Shown here in pieces: positions 50,968-62,470 of a DNA stretch of 64,000 bases. Within the stretch, counting starts at the first letter, position 1, and the number at the start of each line of letters is the position of its first letter. Under the pieces are notes generated by a model. That model worked only from the letters and a program-made list of their open reading frames with translations. It ran no database searches and was not told the DNA's origin. The stretch comes from Metallyticus violacea (taxonomy: Eukaryota; Arthropoda; Insecta; Mantodea; Metallyticidae), in assembly GCA_030762175.1 (NCBI GenBank), contig CM060842.1, positions 60,882,501 to 60,946,500 on the forward strand, in the 5' to 3' direction. Both the position numbers and the translations under genes were made by a program.

Positions 50968-51559
50968 TTCACGAATTGATGAAACAGTACATTGAAATGG
51001 ATGATTGCCATGTTGAAATACAATAGAAAGTATATAATATATGCGCTTATATCTACACACCATAACATTTAATTTACCGTAAACGATTTTTTCATGTAAG
51101 TGAATGGAAACTATGTCTAAATAAATAAATAAATGCTCAGCTAAATCCAGCTAGCTGATAATTCAACTTTTTTTTTTTTACATGTGTTCAGAACATAAAG
51201 TTTTAAACAATTAAAATTTACACAAACTACAATTATGACAGTTAATGTCATGAAGCGTTTAAAATGGAAATCACAAGAGACGCAGCCAATTTAGAATACT
51301 AGAGTTCTAGATACAAAAACATATTTATAGCTTTAAAAATGGCTTACCGTATATCTTTAGACACGAGGCTGAGTCAACAAATAACCTTAATTTAGCAATA
51401 AATTTGAAATAATTTAGTGGAGTATTGTGCTGATATATAAATAACGGATATCTTTACTCTTCTGTAGGAAGAACAAGCGCGCGCGGCATGATAGTCACCT
51501 GAAACATGCACGAGTGAGGGACACCGAACAATTATCATTTCTTGGATAGTGAGACCAGT
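50968..51559. other. Unassigned AT-rich DNA
   Basis: No gene or repeat signature, apart from ATAAATAA repeats near 51119-51133 and a T run near 51169. Confidence 0.5.
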
Positions 51560-52164
51560 ATGATTGACACAGAAAGTTTAACTGTGATTGGTGCAGCTCG
51601 CTCTGGTCGATCACGCCAGACACTATCGCTGCAATAGAACAAGTGAAATAACAATCGATGAGGTGGCTGTAAAATTGAAGATGTCATAGTTCTGCGCACC
51701 ACATTATCCACCGCCAAATCTTCATTAGGTGGTGGCTACCAAAACAACTCACCCCTGAATTGAAAGAACGCTGTGTGGATGGTGAAACGCGCTCCGACAT
51801 CATGAAGCCGAAGGAGATAGTTTCCTAAAGGGTATATAGTCACTGATGATGAATGCTGGGTCCAACCAGAAACTAAGCGAGCCAGCAAATATGGCGGCAT
51901 TCATCATCGCCAAAACCAAGAAATGAGCCTGTGAAGTGATGCTAATGCTCTTCTGGGACTCTGAACATTACATACCCAGAGGATGCAATGTTAACAGCTG
52001 CTTGAAAACTATTTGAAATGTGGAATGAGGTCGAAACGTCGAGGTTTGCTCACATCTGGTGGGCTCTTACAGAATGATAATGCAAGACCTCACACACCTC
52101 ATGCAACGACACAAAAAAATCGCAGATCTTCATTTTGAGCGCTTACCACATTCTGTTTATTCTA

Positions 52165-53760
52165 GGGCAAATAAACGCCCAAAGAAGTAAATTGGTCATG
52201 TTGGAATTAAGGAGGCTATCAGAAGAACTGCAATTAGATATTCTGTGCATACAGGAACCATATTGTGTAAACGGTAAACCAGTACACTTGTCGACAAACT
52301 TTAGAATTATAATAGATAAAGGAAACCCTATGGCAACAATAGTAGTTACTAACTCGGAAATACAAGTGGTGAAAATAACGCAATTAAGTGATACACATAC
52401 AAATTGCATAGAAATAGCACTAAGAGGGAAACATTATGTTTTAGTAAATCAATATTTTCAGTTTAGCGAATGCATAGAACCATATATAAATAGATTAAGA
52501 GAAATAGAAAATGGTTACAATAATTCCCCAGTAATATATATGGCGGATGCTAATGCACATTCCCAATGGTGGAACAGCAACTACAAGGACAAAAGGGGAG
52601 AACTATTGGAGGAGGTAATAGCGGAGCTACAGCTAAATGTAGAGAACAAACCATGTAACCCACCAACTTACAGTAATAGAGCAGGAGCTACATCCAACAT
52701 AGACATCACATTGACAAATAAAAGAGCAAGCAAAAGTGTTACAAATTGGAAAGTAGGTCAATCACTGACGTCAAGCGATCACAATATAATTTATTTCGAA
52801 TTAAAAATTAACACAAACCAAGAACAAAGATGGAATGAGAATAAAAGACCCTACAATATAAAGAAAGCAAACGGGGATAAACTAAAAACGGAATTTAAAT
52901 TGCCTACAATGCCTAAACCTCAAGAGGACTGTAACAATAAAGCATTAGAACTAACCAAAGCCATCCAAAAAGCTATGAAGTGCAGCATACCCAGAATTAA
53001 TAGAAAACATTACACTTCACCAACATTTTGGAACAATAATCTGTTAAAATTAAGAAGATCAGTTAGAAAATCTAGAAGAATTTATCAGAAATCTATTATT
53101 GCCTCAGAAAGAGAAAATAACTTAAATAAATATAGAGAAATTAGGAAAAAATATAAGGAAAATATAGAAGAATATCGCCAAGCTGCATGGAAAAATTTCG
53201 TAGAGATAAACCTTTCCAACAACATATGGGGCACACCTTACAAACTAATAATGGAGAAAGTAAAAGCCCCAGAAATAATATCCACTCTGGACAAAGGGGA
53301 GAATAAAATGACTGTCAACTGGATAGACTCTATAAATCTCTTACTTCTAAAACTACTACCTAATGATATTAAAGAAAATGATAACTCAGAACACAGAAAA
53401 CTAAGAAAAGAACTCATTACTGTAAAAATAGATGAAGGTGTCATTTTCCCCTACCATGAAGTTGAAATAAGAAAAATTATAAAGGAATTAAAGAAGAATA
53501 AATCACCAGGACCGGATGAAATAAAGTCGGAAGTGCTACAACAGTTGGAAGATCAGATTACCCCGTACCTGTGTCAATTGTTTAATAATTGTCTATGGCA
53601 GGTAAGAGTGCCTTACTGCTGGAAGGAAGCGAATGTGATCATTTTAAACAAAGGGGCTGACAAAGATCCCACGCAACCGAAATCCTATAGGCCTATTTGC
53701 TTATTAAATGTTTTGGGCAAAATCCAAAAAAAAAAAGCTTTTGAGCAAAAGAATAGATGA
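52165..53760 (+). pseudogene. LINE ORF2, endonuclease and start of RT
   Basis: Endonuclease/exonuclease/phosphatase fold of a non-LTR retrotransposon. Visible catalytic marks: IQEPY with glutamate at 52254-52256; MADANAHSQWW with Asp at 52546-52548 and Asn at 52552-52554; and the SSDHN motif with Asp and His at 52777-52782. The linker is Lys-rich, then the RT N-terminal block has KKNKSPGPDEI near 53495 and SYRPICLLNVLGKI near 53685. The frame is lost at an 11-base A run (53726-53736); the continuation is in another frame. The endonuclease active site looks intact even though the element is dead. The first codon shown here belongs to the truncated 5' end, not a true start. Confidence 0.85.
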
Positions 53761-54773
53761 ATATAGATCAATGATTGGTATGACCAGCAAACAGTTTGGA
53801 TTTAGAAAAGGCAAGTCTACAGAGGATGCCATAATCGAGGCAATAGAAACTTCAAAAATAACCAATAAAAAATACGTAATAGCAATATTTTTCGATATTG
53901 CGGGGGCGTTTGATAATTTATGGTGGCCAGTACTGTTTCAAATTTTAAGGAAAAAGAAATATTCAAAATGCATCTATAATTCTTTAATAGATTATTGTAA
54001 AAATAGAAGAGTGTACGTTAAGGGTGCAAACCAGATCATTACAAAGGAAATTACCAAAGGATGTCCGCAGGGATCAATTATAGGGCCGATATTATGGGAC
54101 ATATTTTTGGAATCTCTAATAGAAAAAATAGAAGGATTAAACAGTATAAAAGATATTATCGCATATGCAAATGACTTACTAATAATAATAGAAGGAAATA
54201 ATAGAAAGGAAATTGAAAAGAGATCAAATATAATAACTGATCATGTAAACAATTGGTGCATAAAAGCAAAATTGGAAATTGCTCCTCACAAATCATCATA
54301 TATGTTTTTAAAAGGAAACTTAAACAGAAATCCGAATATTAAAATTAACAATAAAAATATTAAGAGACAAGCAGTAAATAAATATCTAGGTATATATTTG
54401 GATGAAAAACTAAATTTTAAGAAACATGTAGAAAACACAAGAACTAGAGCAGAAAAAGTTATGTTCAAGTTAGCCAATATTGGACAAAGATGTTTTAATA
54501 TACATGCTAACGGAATAAAAATCTATCATAATAGCATCTTTGCAGCCATATTAAACTATGGAGGAGGAGTTTGGGGGAAAAGGCATGCGAGGTACATTTT
54601 ATACGTACTTTAAGAAGCTCAAAGAAAAATTTTATTGAGATGTACAGGTGCATTTTCCACTTCTCCAACAATGGGACTACTAGTAATATTGGGCATATGG
54701 CCAATTGATTATTTAGTTCGATTAAGAGCAGCCTCTTATTGGCTTAAAAAACAAAATAACTAAAAAATAATGC
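53738..54773 (+). pseudogene. LINE ORF2, reverse transcriptase palm and thumb
   Basis: Continues the ORF after the A-run frameshift with LLSKRIDEY and QFGFRKGKSTEDAI, then the palm motif FFDIAGAFDN near 53890, the GCPQGSIIGPILWDIFLE block near 54060 and the catalytic box near 54164. The box reads YAND where active RTs have YADD: the codon at 54170-54172 is AAT in place of GAT, one transition. A stop (TAA 54611-54613) interrupts a block that continues as EAQRKILLRCTGAFSTSPTM and ends at about 54763. The missing aspartate, the stop and the frameshift make this RT inactive. Confidence 0.85.
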
Positions 54774-54789
54774 ACATTGTTGGTAAAAA

Positions 54790-55299
54790 GTGTAGGAATA
54801 AAAATAAATCAAAGATTCTTTATTACAAATATGGCAACGAGAATGGGATGAAATAAAAGAAGGTAGAAGAGTGCATGAAATATTTCCATCCATAAAGGAA
54901 AGATTACTATTTAAGCACATTCATCCCAATAAGGGTTTAGTACATTATGTAACAGGCCATGGTCCATATTGCTCATATTTGCAAAGATTTAAATTACAAG
55001 CAAATAATACATGTACGGACTGTAACGTGATCGATACACCGGAACATGTCTCATTTGAATGCCCTAAATACCAGTCATTTGTAGCAGAAGAAAGACGACT
55101 ACTTGCTGGGAAACGCATCTGGAACATCATGAGAGACGAAGATGATTTTAGGGCATTGAACGAGCTAACAAATAAAATATCAAGCAAAATGGCAGAAGAG
55201 TATAAAAACGGCAAAAAACAAACAAGAGAAAAAATCCAAAGGCCAGAAATGGTATATTCCCCTAGAAGATCCGAGAGAATCAGGGAAAGGCAAGAATGA
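54790..55299 (+). pseudogene. LINE ORF2 C-terminus with CCHC knuckle
   Basis: After a further frame change the C-terminal region shows HYVTGHGPYCSYLQRFKL near 54940. A zinc-knuckle-like CTDCNVIDTPEHVSFEC follows at about 55014-55064 (C-x2-C-x7-H-x4-C), the CCHC arrangement found at the C-terminus of R1-clade ORF2 proteins. A basic SPRRSERIRERQE end precedes the stop near 55297. It is probably the natural C-terminus of the element. Confidence 0.8.
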
Positions 55300-56056
55300 T
55301 ATTTATAACTAAAATTAGTTGAAGAAAAAGATGATAAAGAAGATAACACCCAATTTGAATAAGAAGAGAGCAGAATTGACAGAAGAAAGGAGTAATGGCA
55401 GTTTTCAGGCGGAAACGAAGCAGTTGAGAGAAGAAGTAGACAGAGGTCAAGAGAAGGAGAGAAGCGAAGGAAACTACACTGTCAACACACCATGGTCCAG
55501 TATAGCTGTTGCTTGAGACCGGCAGCAACTCCACTGATGTCCAGGTTCTCATGCCAAGAATTCCAGTGGGGAGCAGCCCGGATACCGAGCGTTAGCAGAA
55601 ATGAAGACGCATAGAGTAAATTGGATAATAATTGTAAATTAATAAAGTTTAAATGTAATCATTGCTACTGGGTACCAGTTGCAATTGTAGATGTTATTAT
55701 AAGTCATAGTAAATAGCCGTAGTGCTGGATTCCAGTACCGGTTTTGTTTTTTGAAGTTTTAATTTTGTTTAGTCATAGTATTAGTAGTGTAGATTTTAAA
55801 ATCTGTAAAATTTAATTGTAATTTAAATTGTATTGAAAGATATAAGAGGAATAAATAAATGAAATCTGGAGTATTACGTCCTGATGTAGAACCAAGATAT
55901 CAGGATGTAAATATTGCAGAATTAAAATTAAAAAAATTCTGTTTATTCACCGGACCTGACACCTTCCGATTATCGATTCCTTTATACAATCCAGGCCTTA
56001 GCGAAATGCTGGAACACCTGCACTGAATCTGGTGGACACTATGTTGAAAAATGAAG

Positions 56057-57479
56057 AGGTATTTTCAATTCCAAGTATATATTTTATAAGTAAAAAGTGT
56101 TAATGTTATTTTATTACTTTAGCCATTAATATGTAGTCTGTACTCAGAGAGTGAGTATGGTAAACAAAAGCCATAAACGAAGCAAAAAGAGATGGCGGTT
56201 TTCTTTGGAAGAATGGGAAAACGCAAAATGCGAACAAAAAAGCAACAAAGCTCTAGAAAAAACACTGGAGAAATAGATGAAGACTAATGTAGGAATGATG
56301 AATGCCATAGTCGACTTCACCCAAAGCATATAAGACGAAAAGGAAATCTGCAAACAAAACGAGTTCTTTGGATAAAACAAAGGGAGTTAGGGGGAAATAT
56401 GTGGCGACAGCAGGAGCTAGGAGATTATTTACAGAAACCCTCTTTTATCGTTCTACTGATCATACACCAGAGTTATATATTAGATCCTCCACACTCGAGT
56501 TTCAGTGCAGAGAGCTATCATTTTATTAGACGTCAAAAGAAGGCGTGGTAGTCAGCTGTTTGAAAACCACTGTGCTAAAATGGCTGTACACGCCCCCATG
56601 TTAATCTGATTTTCATGTCCTTCGGAAAGAGAAACACTTCAGCCATTAAAATCTCCATATAATGCAAATCGCCACCATCTGTTACATTTAAATACAATGA
56701 AAACGCCCTTTTTCGATCTTTTTACGTTCGTAAAAGGGGCTGCCACGCGTAACGTGGCGATGAATTTAGCGCTTGTTTTATAAATCATACGGATTAATGG
56801 ATGAACAATTGAGCGTTGGGTTTCAGGGTCGTTCCGAAAGGACAAACAACCAGGACGAGGTAAATGTGATTAAACCGCAAAACCCATTCGCAATTACTGT
56901 GTCGTCTGCAGCGGTCACAAGAGCAAAGATAATCGCTTTGTTTTTAAAAATATGTTCTGCAGTAACTGTAAACAATGCTCGCTAAACAGTATCCCCTAAA
57001 AAGATGCAATCTGTAACACAAACTGCTGGAATCAATAAACAAAACAAAAGTTAGCAAAACAAGAGTGGAAAATGAATATCAATACGTATATTGATCTACA
57101 TGAGCATAACATTTAATCGTTCCTAATTTCAGGACGATGAAATAAAAATCACACGCATTTTAACATTCACGTCCCGTCTATTCATGTGAAGGTAATGTTT
57201 GTTTTATCAATATTGTTATTGCATAAAGTAGGGAGAAGAATAGCATATGTCTTTATTTGAAAGTTACGACATTTTCTGCTTCGTTTTAAACTATTAATCG
57301 TTCTAAAATTACATTATAAAGATAGGCATTATAGTTTCCCCAGCACATTTTTCTTTTTCTTTCCTTTTACAACGAAGCGATCGTTCGACACATGGCATAA
57401 TAATTACTTACATTCTTAAATTATAAACAGTATTTATTGTTAGCCATTTTTAAATCCACATTATAATATTAGTTATATA
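56057..57479. other. Unassigned DNA
   Basis: Mariner 3 probably ends within the first hundred bases, but no terminal repeat was identified. The rest is AT-rich with no gene signature. Confidence 0.45.
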
Positions 57480-58100
57480 AAATTACCAGAGTAACAATTA
57501 CGTCATGAAATGTTTTCATTGTTAAAATTATGTCATCAGCTGATCATTATATTACGATATCATCAGGAAAACAATTTATATATAACTGAAAACAAAAATC
57601 AATCGTTCATCTTCATTGTAAAACACATAATTACTTATGAATGTGAAAGCATTAAAAGAATTGATTAATTAATATTAGCTAATAAACGAATAAATAGAAT
57701 GTGATAATACTGAAATACATAAATTTAAGTTTTTGAAATATCTATTACTTTTCTGTTTATGCAATTAATGATCTGCCAAGTATTATAATATTTTCATGGT
57801 ATCAATGAAAATTCAATCTTTTCAGCTTGGGCTAACATTTTTTTGCGGTAAATCCATCTTCTCTAATAACAAAAGCTATAAAAAAAACTATTTCCAAGTC
57901 ATAAGTATAATAAAAGAACGCATGACTTCAAAGTAATTTATTAGAAAACCCACACTAATTTCAATAGGAAACATTCTTTTAAAATTCTGGTATACAGGGG
58001 CGGGGGTGAGTATGGAATTCGTTTATAATTATGCAATTATTGCATTCGTAAAACTTACAAAACTCATTTCACTCGTTTCTTAAACATTAAGTATATAATT
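57480..58100 (+). repeat. Unnamed interspersed repeat X, copy 2
   Basis: Diverged partner of 30170-30612, same orientation, with matching blocks in the same order; this copy is longer and contains insertions relative to the other. It includes a GC-richer GGGGCGGGGGTGAG insert near 57998 absent from the other copy. Family unknown. Confidence 0.7.
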
Positions 58101-59923
58101 ATATAATATATTATTTAGAGATATGTGGCAGTATATTTAACAAAGTTGCTTGTTGTTTTAAGTGCAAGAATTATACACACATATTTTGATACATGTGGGA
58201 TTGTTAACCATAAATTTAAGACATGTATTTGACATTCTACGAAAGGCCACAAAGTGTGCAAGGTTCCAATGAAAATCTCGATAAATCAGAGAAACTTTCA
58301 TTTAGGAGTATCAATGTTGTGCTGAGAGTCTCAAAATTACGCCAATAACTGCTAACTTTTTGCGAGAAACACAGAATTTCCTAAAAGTCGGTTAACAAAT
58401 ATATTGTAGTGAAGTAAGGTTTCCTTATTCTACACAATGAAAACAATGAAAATTAATTTACATTGCAATAGTGTTTGCAATTTTATTAATTATTGTTATA
58501 AGTGTTTTAAACTGCACAATTGTATTTTCTTTATGATTAATCGCAAAGTTAGTGTTTTTATGTTACAAACTTGAAGGAAATTGAATCAAAAGACAAACAC
58601 CTCAGGGTACATTCCCTTCATTCGCTTCCTTACCTTCAGTTGTTTCGATATAGCGTTTGTATTACAATTTATTGCCGAAGTAAACTTCGTGCTGAGCGTG
58701 TTTCCCTCAAATCTTTGGTTCAAATAAAGTTGCACGAATATCTCCCACTAAAAAGTAGGAAAACAGTGACAAGATATCATGCCTTGCATCATTCATGAAC
58801 ATTCAGTGTAATATGGGTATGACTTAGCAATCATGAACACCACTGTCAGGTATATAAAAACTGTGCTCCTCCGAGAGAATGGAATAAACAGGACGAAGTC
58901 TAATCATTTGGTCAATATGGCGGCACTCATTTTGGACTGACTGGCTGTCGAGGTCAGGCATCTACCACGCAGCCCACTTCTTACTCTAATGACGTTTGCC
59001 TGTTCTCAAAACACAAACCAGATTTGTTAAACTCTGGTCTTTTCTTCTCTGCTCCTTTTTTAACATTCAAGTTCCCTATACACTTTTACAGATTCGCATT
59101 TATTCCCCTGTCCCTCCTTTATCTTCATGGCTTGTAGTTTAATGTTTGCTTTAGTATTCTGTACATTTGTATAATTAGCGCTATGCCATATCCGAATTTC
59201 TTCTCGAATGTGTGTATTTGCAGTCCTTATAACCTTCAGTCTTTTAGCGATTTTAAAATAGAATTTCAGCTGTGTTGAGCTTCCGCATTAGTTTGACTTC
59301 TCAGGTGTCTTATTCTGCATATACTGGATGTTAATGAACTGTAATAATTCAAAGATTATAGGTGTTGTAGGGGTGTTAAGCAAGCACTTTTAAACAGGGA
59401 ATCTGTGGTTCACTAGCAAACCAGCTTACAGGCTGGTTATTCGTGGAGGAATATTCGTTATGTAAACATTACATATTACATCACGAGTGCCTCTGAGAAC
59501 ACATTGCAAACCACTTTTTGTTAATATGGACTTACTTACTTTACCATCAACGTAAGTGTTTTCTTGTTTCTTGTATGTAAGGACTAATTTAAAAAGAGGA
59601 CATGAAGTGCTCACTATATCACAGTTATCTCACTAAAATTGAGAAAATGTTTATTAAATAAATACAAATATAATAAAACGATAAATAATTTTCTGTATAT
59701 GGCCTACACATTTTATAATAATTTGCTATCTAGAAAGAATGTTGGCCCCTAATTCTTAAGAGAGATCGATACGTAATACATTGATGACTATATATGAGTG
59801 TGTGTTTGTGGTTTATAGTCACTTGTCTTCTTGCCATAGAAGAACTCCACGAGTCCGAAATATAGCGATCTCAAGTGTGACTGTTTCTCAGTGTTTTATC
59901 CTTTTGTACTATTATAATTACTG

Positions 59924-59965
<42 letters not shown>

Positions 59966-60705
59966 TATTTTTTGAAGTTTCTATACCGTATAGTAATGTC
60001 AATAAACTTATTTTACATATTATATATATAGACAGAGAGGGACTGACACCTAATTTATTTCCATTAATCTTTCTAGTTTTAAAAAGTGAATTAGTTTCAA
60101 TGTGAATATAAATTGAAATTTAATATTTAACATTAAGTCATAGGTTTAGCATTTTATTTAAAGTTGTTGATATATTTTGTTTGTTTAATACGAATTTTTT
60201 CAGCAATTTATTGTGGTATGGGGGGAGCTATAATCGTTAGTATTTAGTATTCCTCAATGAAAAATTAGAAGGATATATGAAAAACAAAATCTCAGAGATA
60301 TATAAGTGACTAACAATTTCCGAATTGTTTGGTAAATGATTGATTATAAAAAGTACGGTAATCAATAACAAAAACGATAACAAAATTTTGTTGGAGTAAA
60401 ACTATTTCCTTTGCTCTCAAACCCGTTGACAATTAATGCTATTGAATTTATGAATATTGAGGTTTCTTAAATGTGGAATTTGAGCTTTACGGTGCCTTCA
60501 AACTTGCTTAGCCAGCGAGAAAATCCAACTTTTCTGAAGTTAATCATCAGGGTTTTCAAGATTAGCATAAAATAAATCGATACAATCTCACCCAAAGCAT
60601 GGACGAAAAGACTTCATAAGTTTCTTTTTAAGTATAAACCAAAGGAAAGGAGAACTTAGGGGAGACCGAGAACAAGATATGATCTCTTGAAGATGGAACG
60701 GACCA
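58101..60705. other. Unassigned AT-rich DNA
   Basis: A (TA)n run at 59930-59963. A 75-codon plus-strand open frame at 58571-58798 has no recognisable domain. Nothing else supported. Confidence 0.5.
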
Positions 60706-60713
60706 TAAGGTCT

Positions 60714-61301
60714 GGTTTTGGTTTAGTTTATTTACGAACGCTCTATAACATCTCAGATCATCAGCGTCCCTAGTCGGTCTTGGTGGTGACCATACTTGTC
60801 TTCTAAACCCAAGATCGCGGGTTCAAACCCGGCCAGAATCGAGGATTTTTTCGGGCGTAAAAATCCTAGGTATGACTTCCTTCGGAAGGGATGTAAAGCC
60901 GTGGGTCCCGTGTCGTACATTTACGGCACGAAAAAGACCTCAAGCCTGAAAGAAGAGGCCTCTAAGCAAAATTTGTCGGCTGTTTCACGCCCTGAATTGA
61001 ATGGGACGCGGATGACCTGAGATGTAAATAAACCAAATCAACAACAATCAGCGTCCCATTCATATCGGGACGTGAAACGGCCGACAAATTTTGCTCAAAG
61101 GCCTCTTCTTTCAGGTTTGAGGTTCTTTGTCGTGCCGTAAATCTACGACACGGGACCCACGGTTTTACTTCCTTCCCGAAGGAAGCCATACTTAGGATTT
61201 TTACGCCCGAAAAAATCCATCGGTCCTGGCCGGGATCGAACCCGCGATCTTCGGTTTAAGAAGCATGTATGGTTACCACTACACCACCAGGACCGACTCC
61301 C
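60714..61301 (-). mobile_element. SINE-B host copy, interrupted by another SINE-B
   Basis: Minus-strand SINE-B in two pieces, tail end at 60714-60770 and the rest at 61047-61301. It is flanked by TAAGGTCT at 60706-60713 and 61302-61309, a likely target-site duplication. The right piece ends in a tRNA-like head: B box GGTTCGATCCC on the minus strand (about 61231-61241) and the A-box region ending GTGGTGTAGTGGTAACCAT on the minus strand. This is the best kept head of the family in the window. Confidence 0.88.
60771..61046 (+). mobile_element. SINE-B copy inserted into another SINE-B
   Basis: Plus-strand unit with head GTCGGTCTTGGTGGTGACCA, B box GGTTCAAACCC at 60820-60830, body blocks (TTTTTCGGGCGTAAAAATCC, GTGGGTCCCGTGTCGTACAT, CCTCAAGCCTGAAAGAAGAG) and tail AAATAAACCAAATCAACAAC. 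It is flanked by ATCAGCGTCCC at 60760-60770 and 61047-61057, a perfect 11-bp target-site duplication that also restores the interrupted host SINE. Confidence 0.92.
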
Positions 61302-61309
61302 TAAGGTCT

Positions 61310-61859
61310 AAACCTAAATAGTTAAGAAAGATGATTTTTATTTTATGATGAAGTATGCTGATATATAAGATGAAAAAGAGGAAAAAATGTAGCACTGGTC
61401 TGAAGGAGGTAAGGGAAATTAGCCAAGTCCTTCAAAGATATGATAGTGGTATGGATATTAAATACCCTCACTTCACGGAAAGGGCATTTTTTGACAGGAC
61501 AAATAAATTAGGCCATTAAAACATGGAAAAGAGGATTGTGTTGCAAAGTTGCGTACACTCAGTTGCTGGGAATAACAAGACATAACAATGTTTATTGTCA
61601 TTTCTAATTAACTGGCATTTTCTCCCACTCTCTCGTGGGATCTGATACTATGTATAAATTCGCAGACTATCGAGATTTTAGTGTATATGTAAGTGCATAT
61701 ATGAGTTTTATTAATATTTATTTCATATAACAATGAACTGAGATACACCCTTTTTCCCTAAACAGTAGATATCTGGGTTAACTCTTAACATCCATTATTT
61801 CTCACAATAAATTTCTGGCAAACGCCTCTCTAAATAACCCACTCTCATAAACGTCAATT
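61310..61859. other. Unassigned AT-rich DNA
   Basis: No signature seen. Confidence 0.5.
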
Positions 61860-62470
61860 GTTCGATCATTCGCCGGTTATAAGCGCACCTTTAGCAATGA
61901 ACGCTAAGCACGCGCTGTGATGGAGGGGTCACCGTCCAGGATTGCAAGGAGTGCCGCTGATGCATGACAAGCCCAAAAGTGCACAGACCTCTTGGCAATC
62001 GATTGCTGATTCCTTTCGCCACGGTATATGAACAGGGCGAGCTTTCCGACTGAACGAGAGCTAGAAAATCTGTTTTCTATACAGGCTTCAGGGGATGTTA
62101 GACTGCGCAGATTCAATGCACAGATGCGCGCGCCGGTCTATGCGTCTTCAAGTCACGCTACGATCACCCTCACATAGAGGAGTTTATGACTTCCCCTCCC
62201 TCTCGTTCTTAATAAGTTTAACCTGCAGAGCCGCGCCGCCCGAATGATTCAACTAGATGGCGCAAGTTCGATTCATGTAAAGGACAAAGCAGGTTCCCTC
62301 CGAGTGTTTGTGCAGTTAATCTTACATTGGGAACTATAGTGTTACGGAAATACCTGCACTTAACGTTATCTGCAATGGCTAGGCTACAAGGTTCTGCATG
62401 GTATTCAGTGAGGGACTGGCTGTTGCACACTGTGATAACTAGCGTAATAAAGCTAATGGAACCTCAGGGG
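61860..62470. other. CpG-rich segment of unknown nature
   Basis: Clearly richer in GC and CpG than its surroundings, with clusters such as ATGCGCGCGCCGGTCTATGC near 62124 and GAGCCGCGCCGCCCG near 62229. Two minus-strand open frames (62116-61904 and 62430-62218) have no recognisable product. It could be a promoter-associated unmethylated island, perhaps for the giant-exon gene, which would start to the right of 41 kb, or it could be a young transposon fragment such as an LTR. No inverted or direct flanking repeats were found. Confidence 0.4.

Larger units (their letters stand above)
52163..55935 (+). mobile_element. R1-like LINE, 5' truncated, with 13-bp target-site duplication
   Basis: About 3.8 kb non-LTR retrotransposon flanked by ATTCTGTTTATTC at 52150-52162 and 55936-55948. 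It begins at the very start of the endonuclease domain and ends in a short A-rich tail. This is typical of target-primed reverse transcription that stopped early. Coding parts in order: APE-type endonuclease, reverse transcriptase, and a C-terminal CCHC knuckle. The domain order and motifs fit the R1 clade. It sits in a mariner relic rather than in rDNA, so it is not a site-specific R1 copy; it may be a non-specific lineage of the clade. An AATAAATAAAT block near 55850 and the 3' region to 55935 are non-coding. Confidence 0.88.
51560..56056 (+). pseudogene. Mariner transposase relic 3, split by a LINE
   Basis: Two parts of one transposase flank the LINE at 52163-55935. The left part carries RWLPKQLTPELKERCVDG near 51735, IVTDDECWVQPETKRASKY near 51835 (first catalytic region), HYIPRGCNVNS near 51972, and NDNARPHTPHAT with the second catalytic D at 52076-52078, then LHFERLPHSVYS running into the insertion. 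The right part resumes PDLTPSDYRF with the third D at 55968-55970 and ends CWNTCTESGGHYVEK with TGA at 56052-56054. Once the LINE and one extra A in the A run at 52112-52118 are discounted, 34 residues separate the second and third aspartates, the mariner D34D spacing. About 40 residues are missing between the third D and the C-terminus, an older internal deletion. Further stops and frameshifts occur in the left part. The left end is approximate. Confidence 0.85.

Noticed and set aside
52135..52162. Start codon of the LINE open frame at 52135
   Set aside because: These bases belong to the mariner host sequence and the target-site duplication, not to the LINE.
60796..61189. Open frames of 74-75 codons in SINE-B units, also at 2629-2963
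   Set aside because: They fall wholly inside tRNA-derived SINE copies, which do not code for protein.
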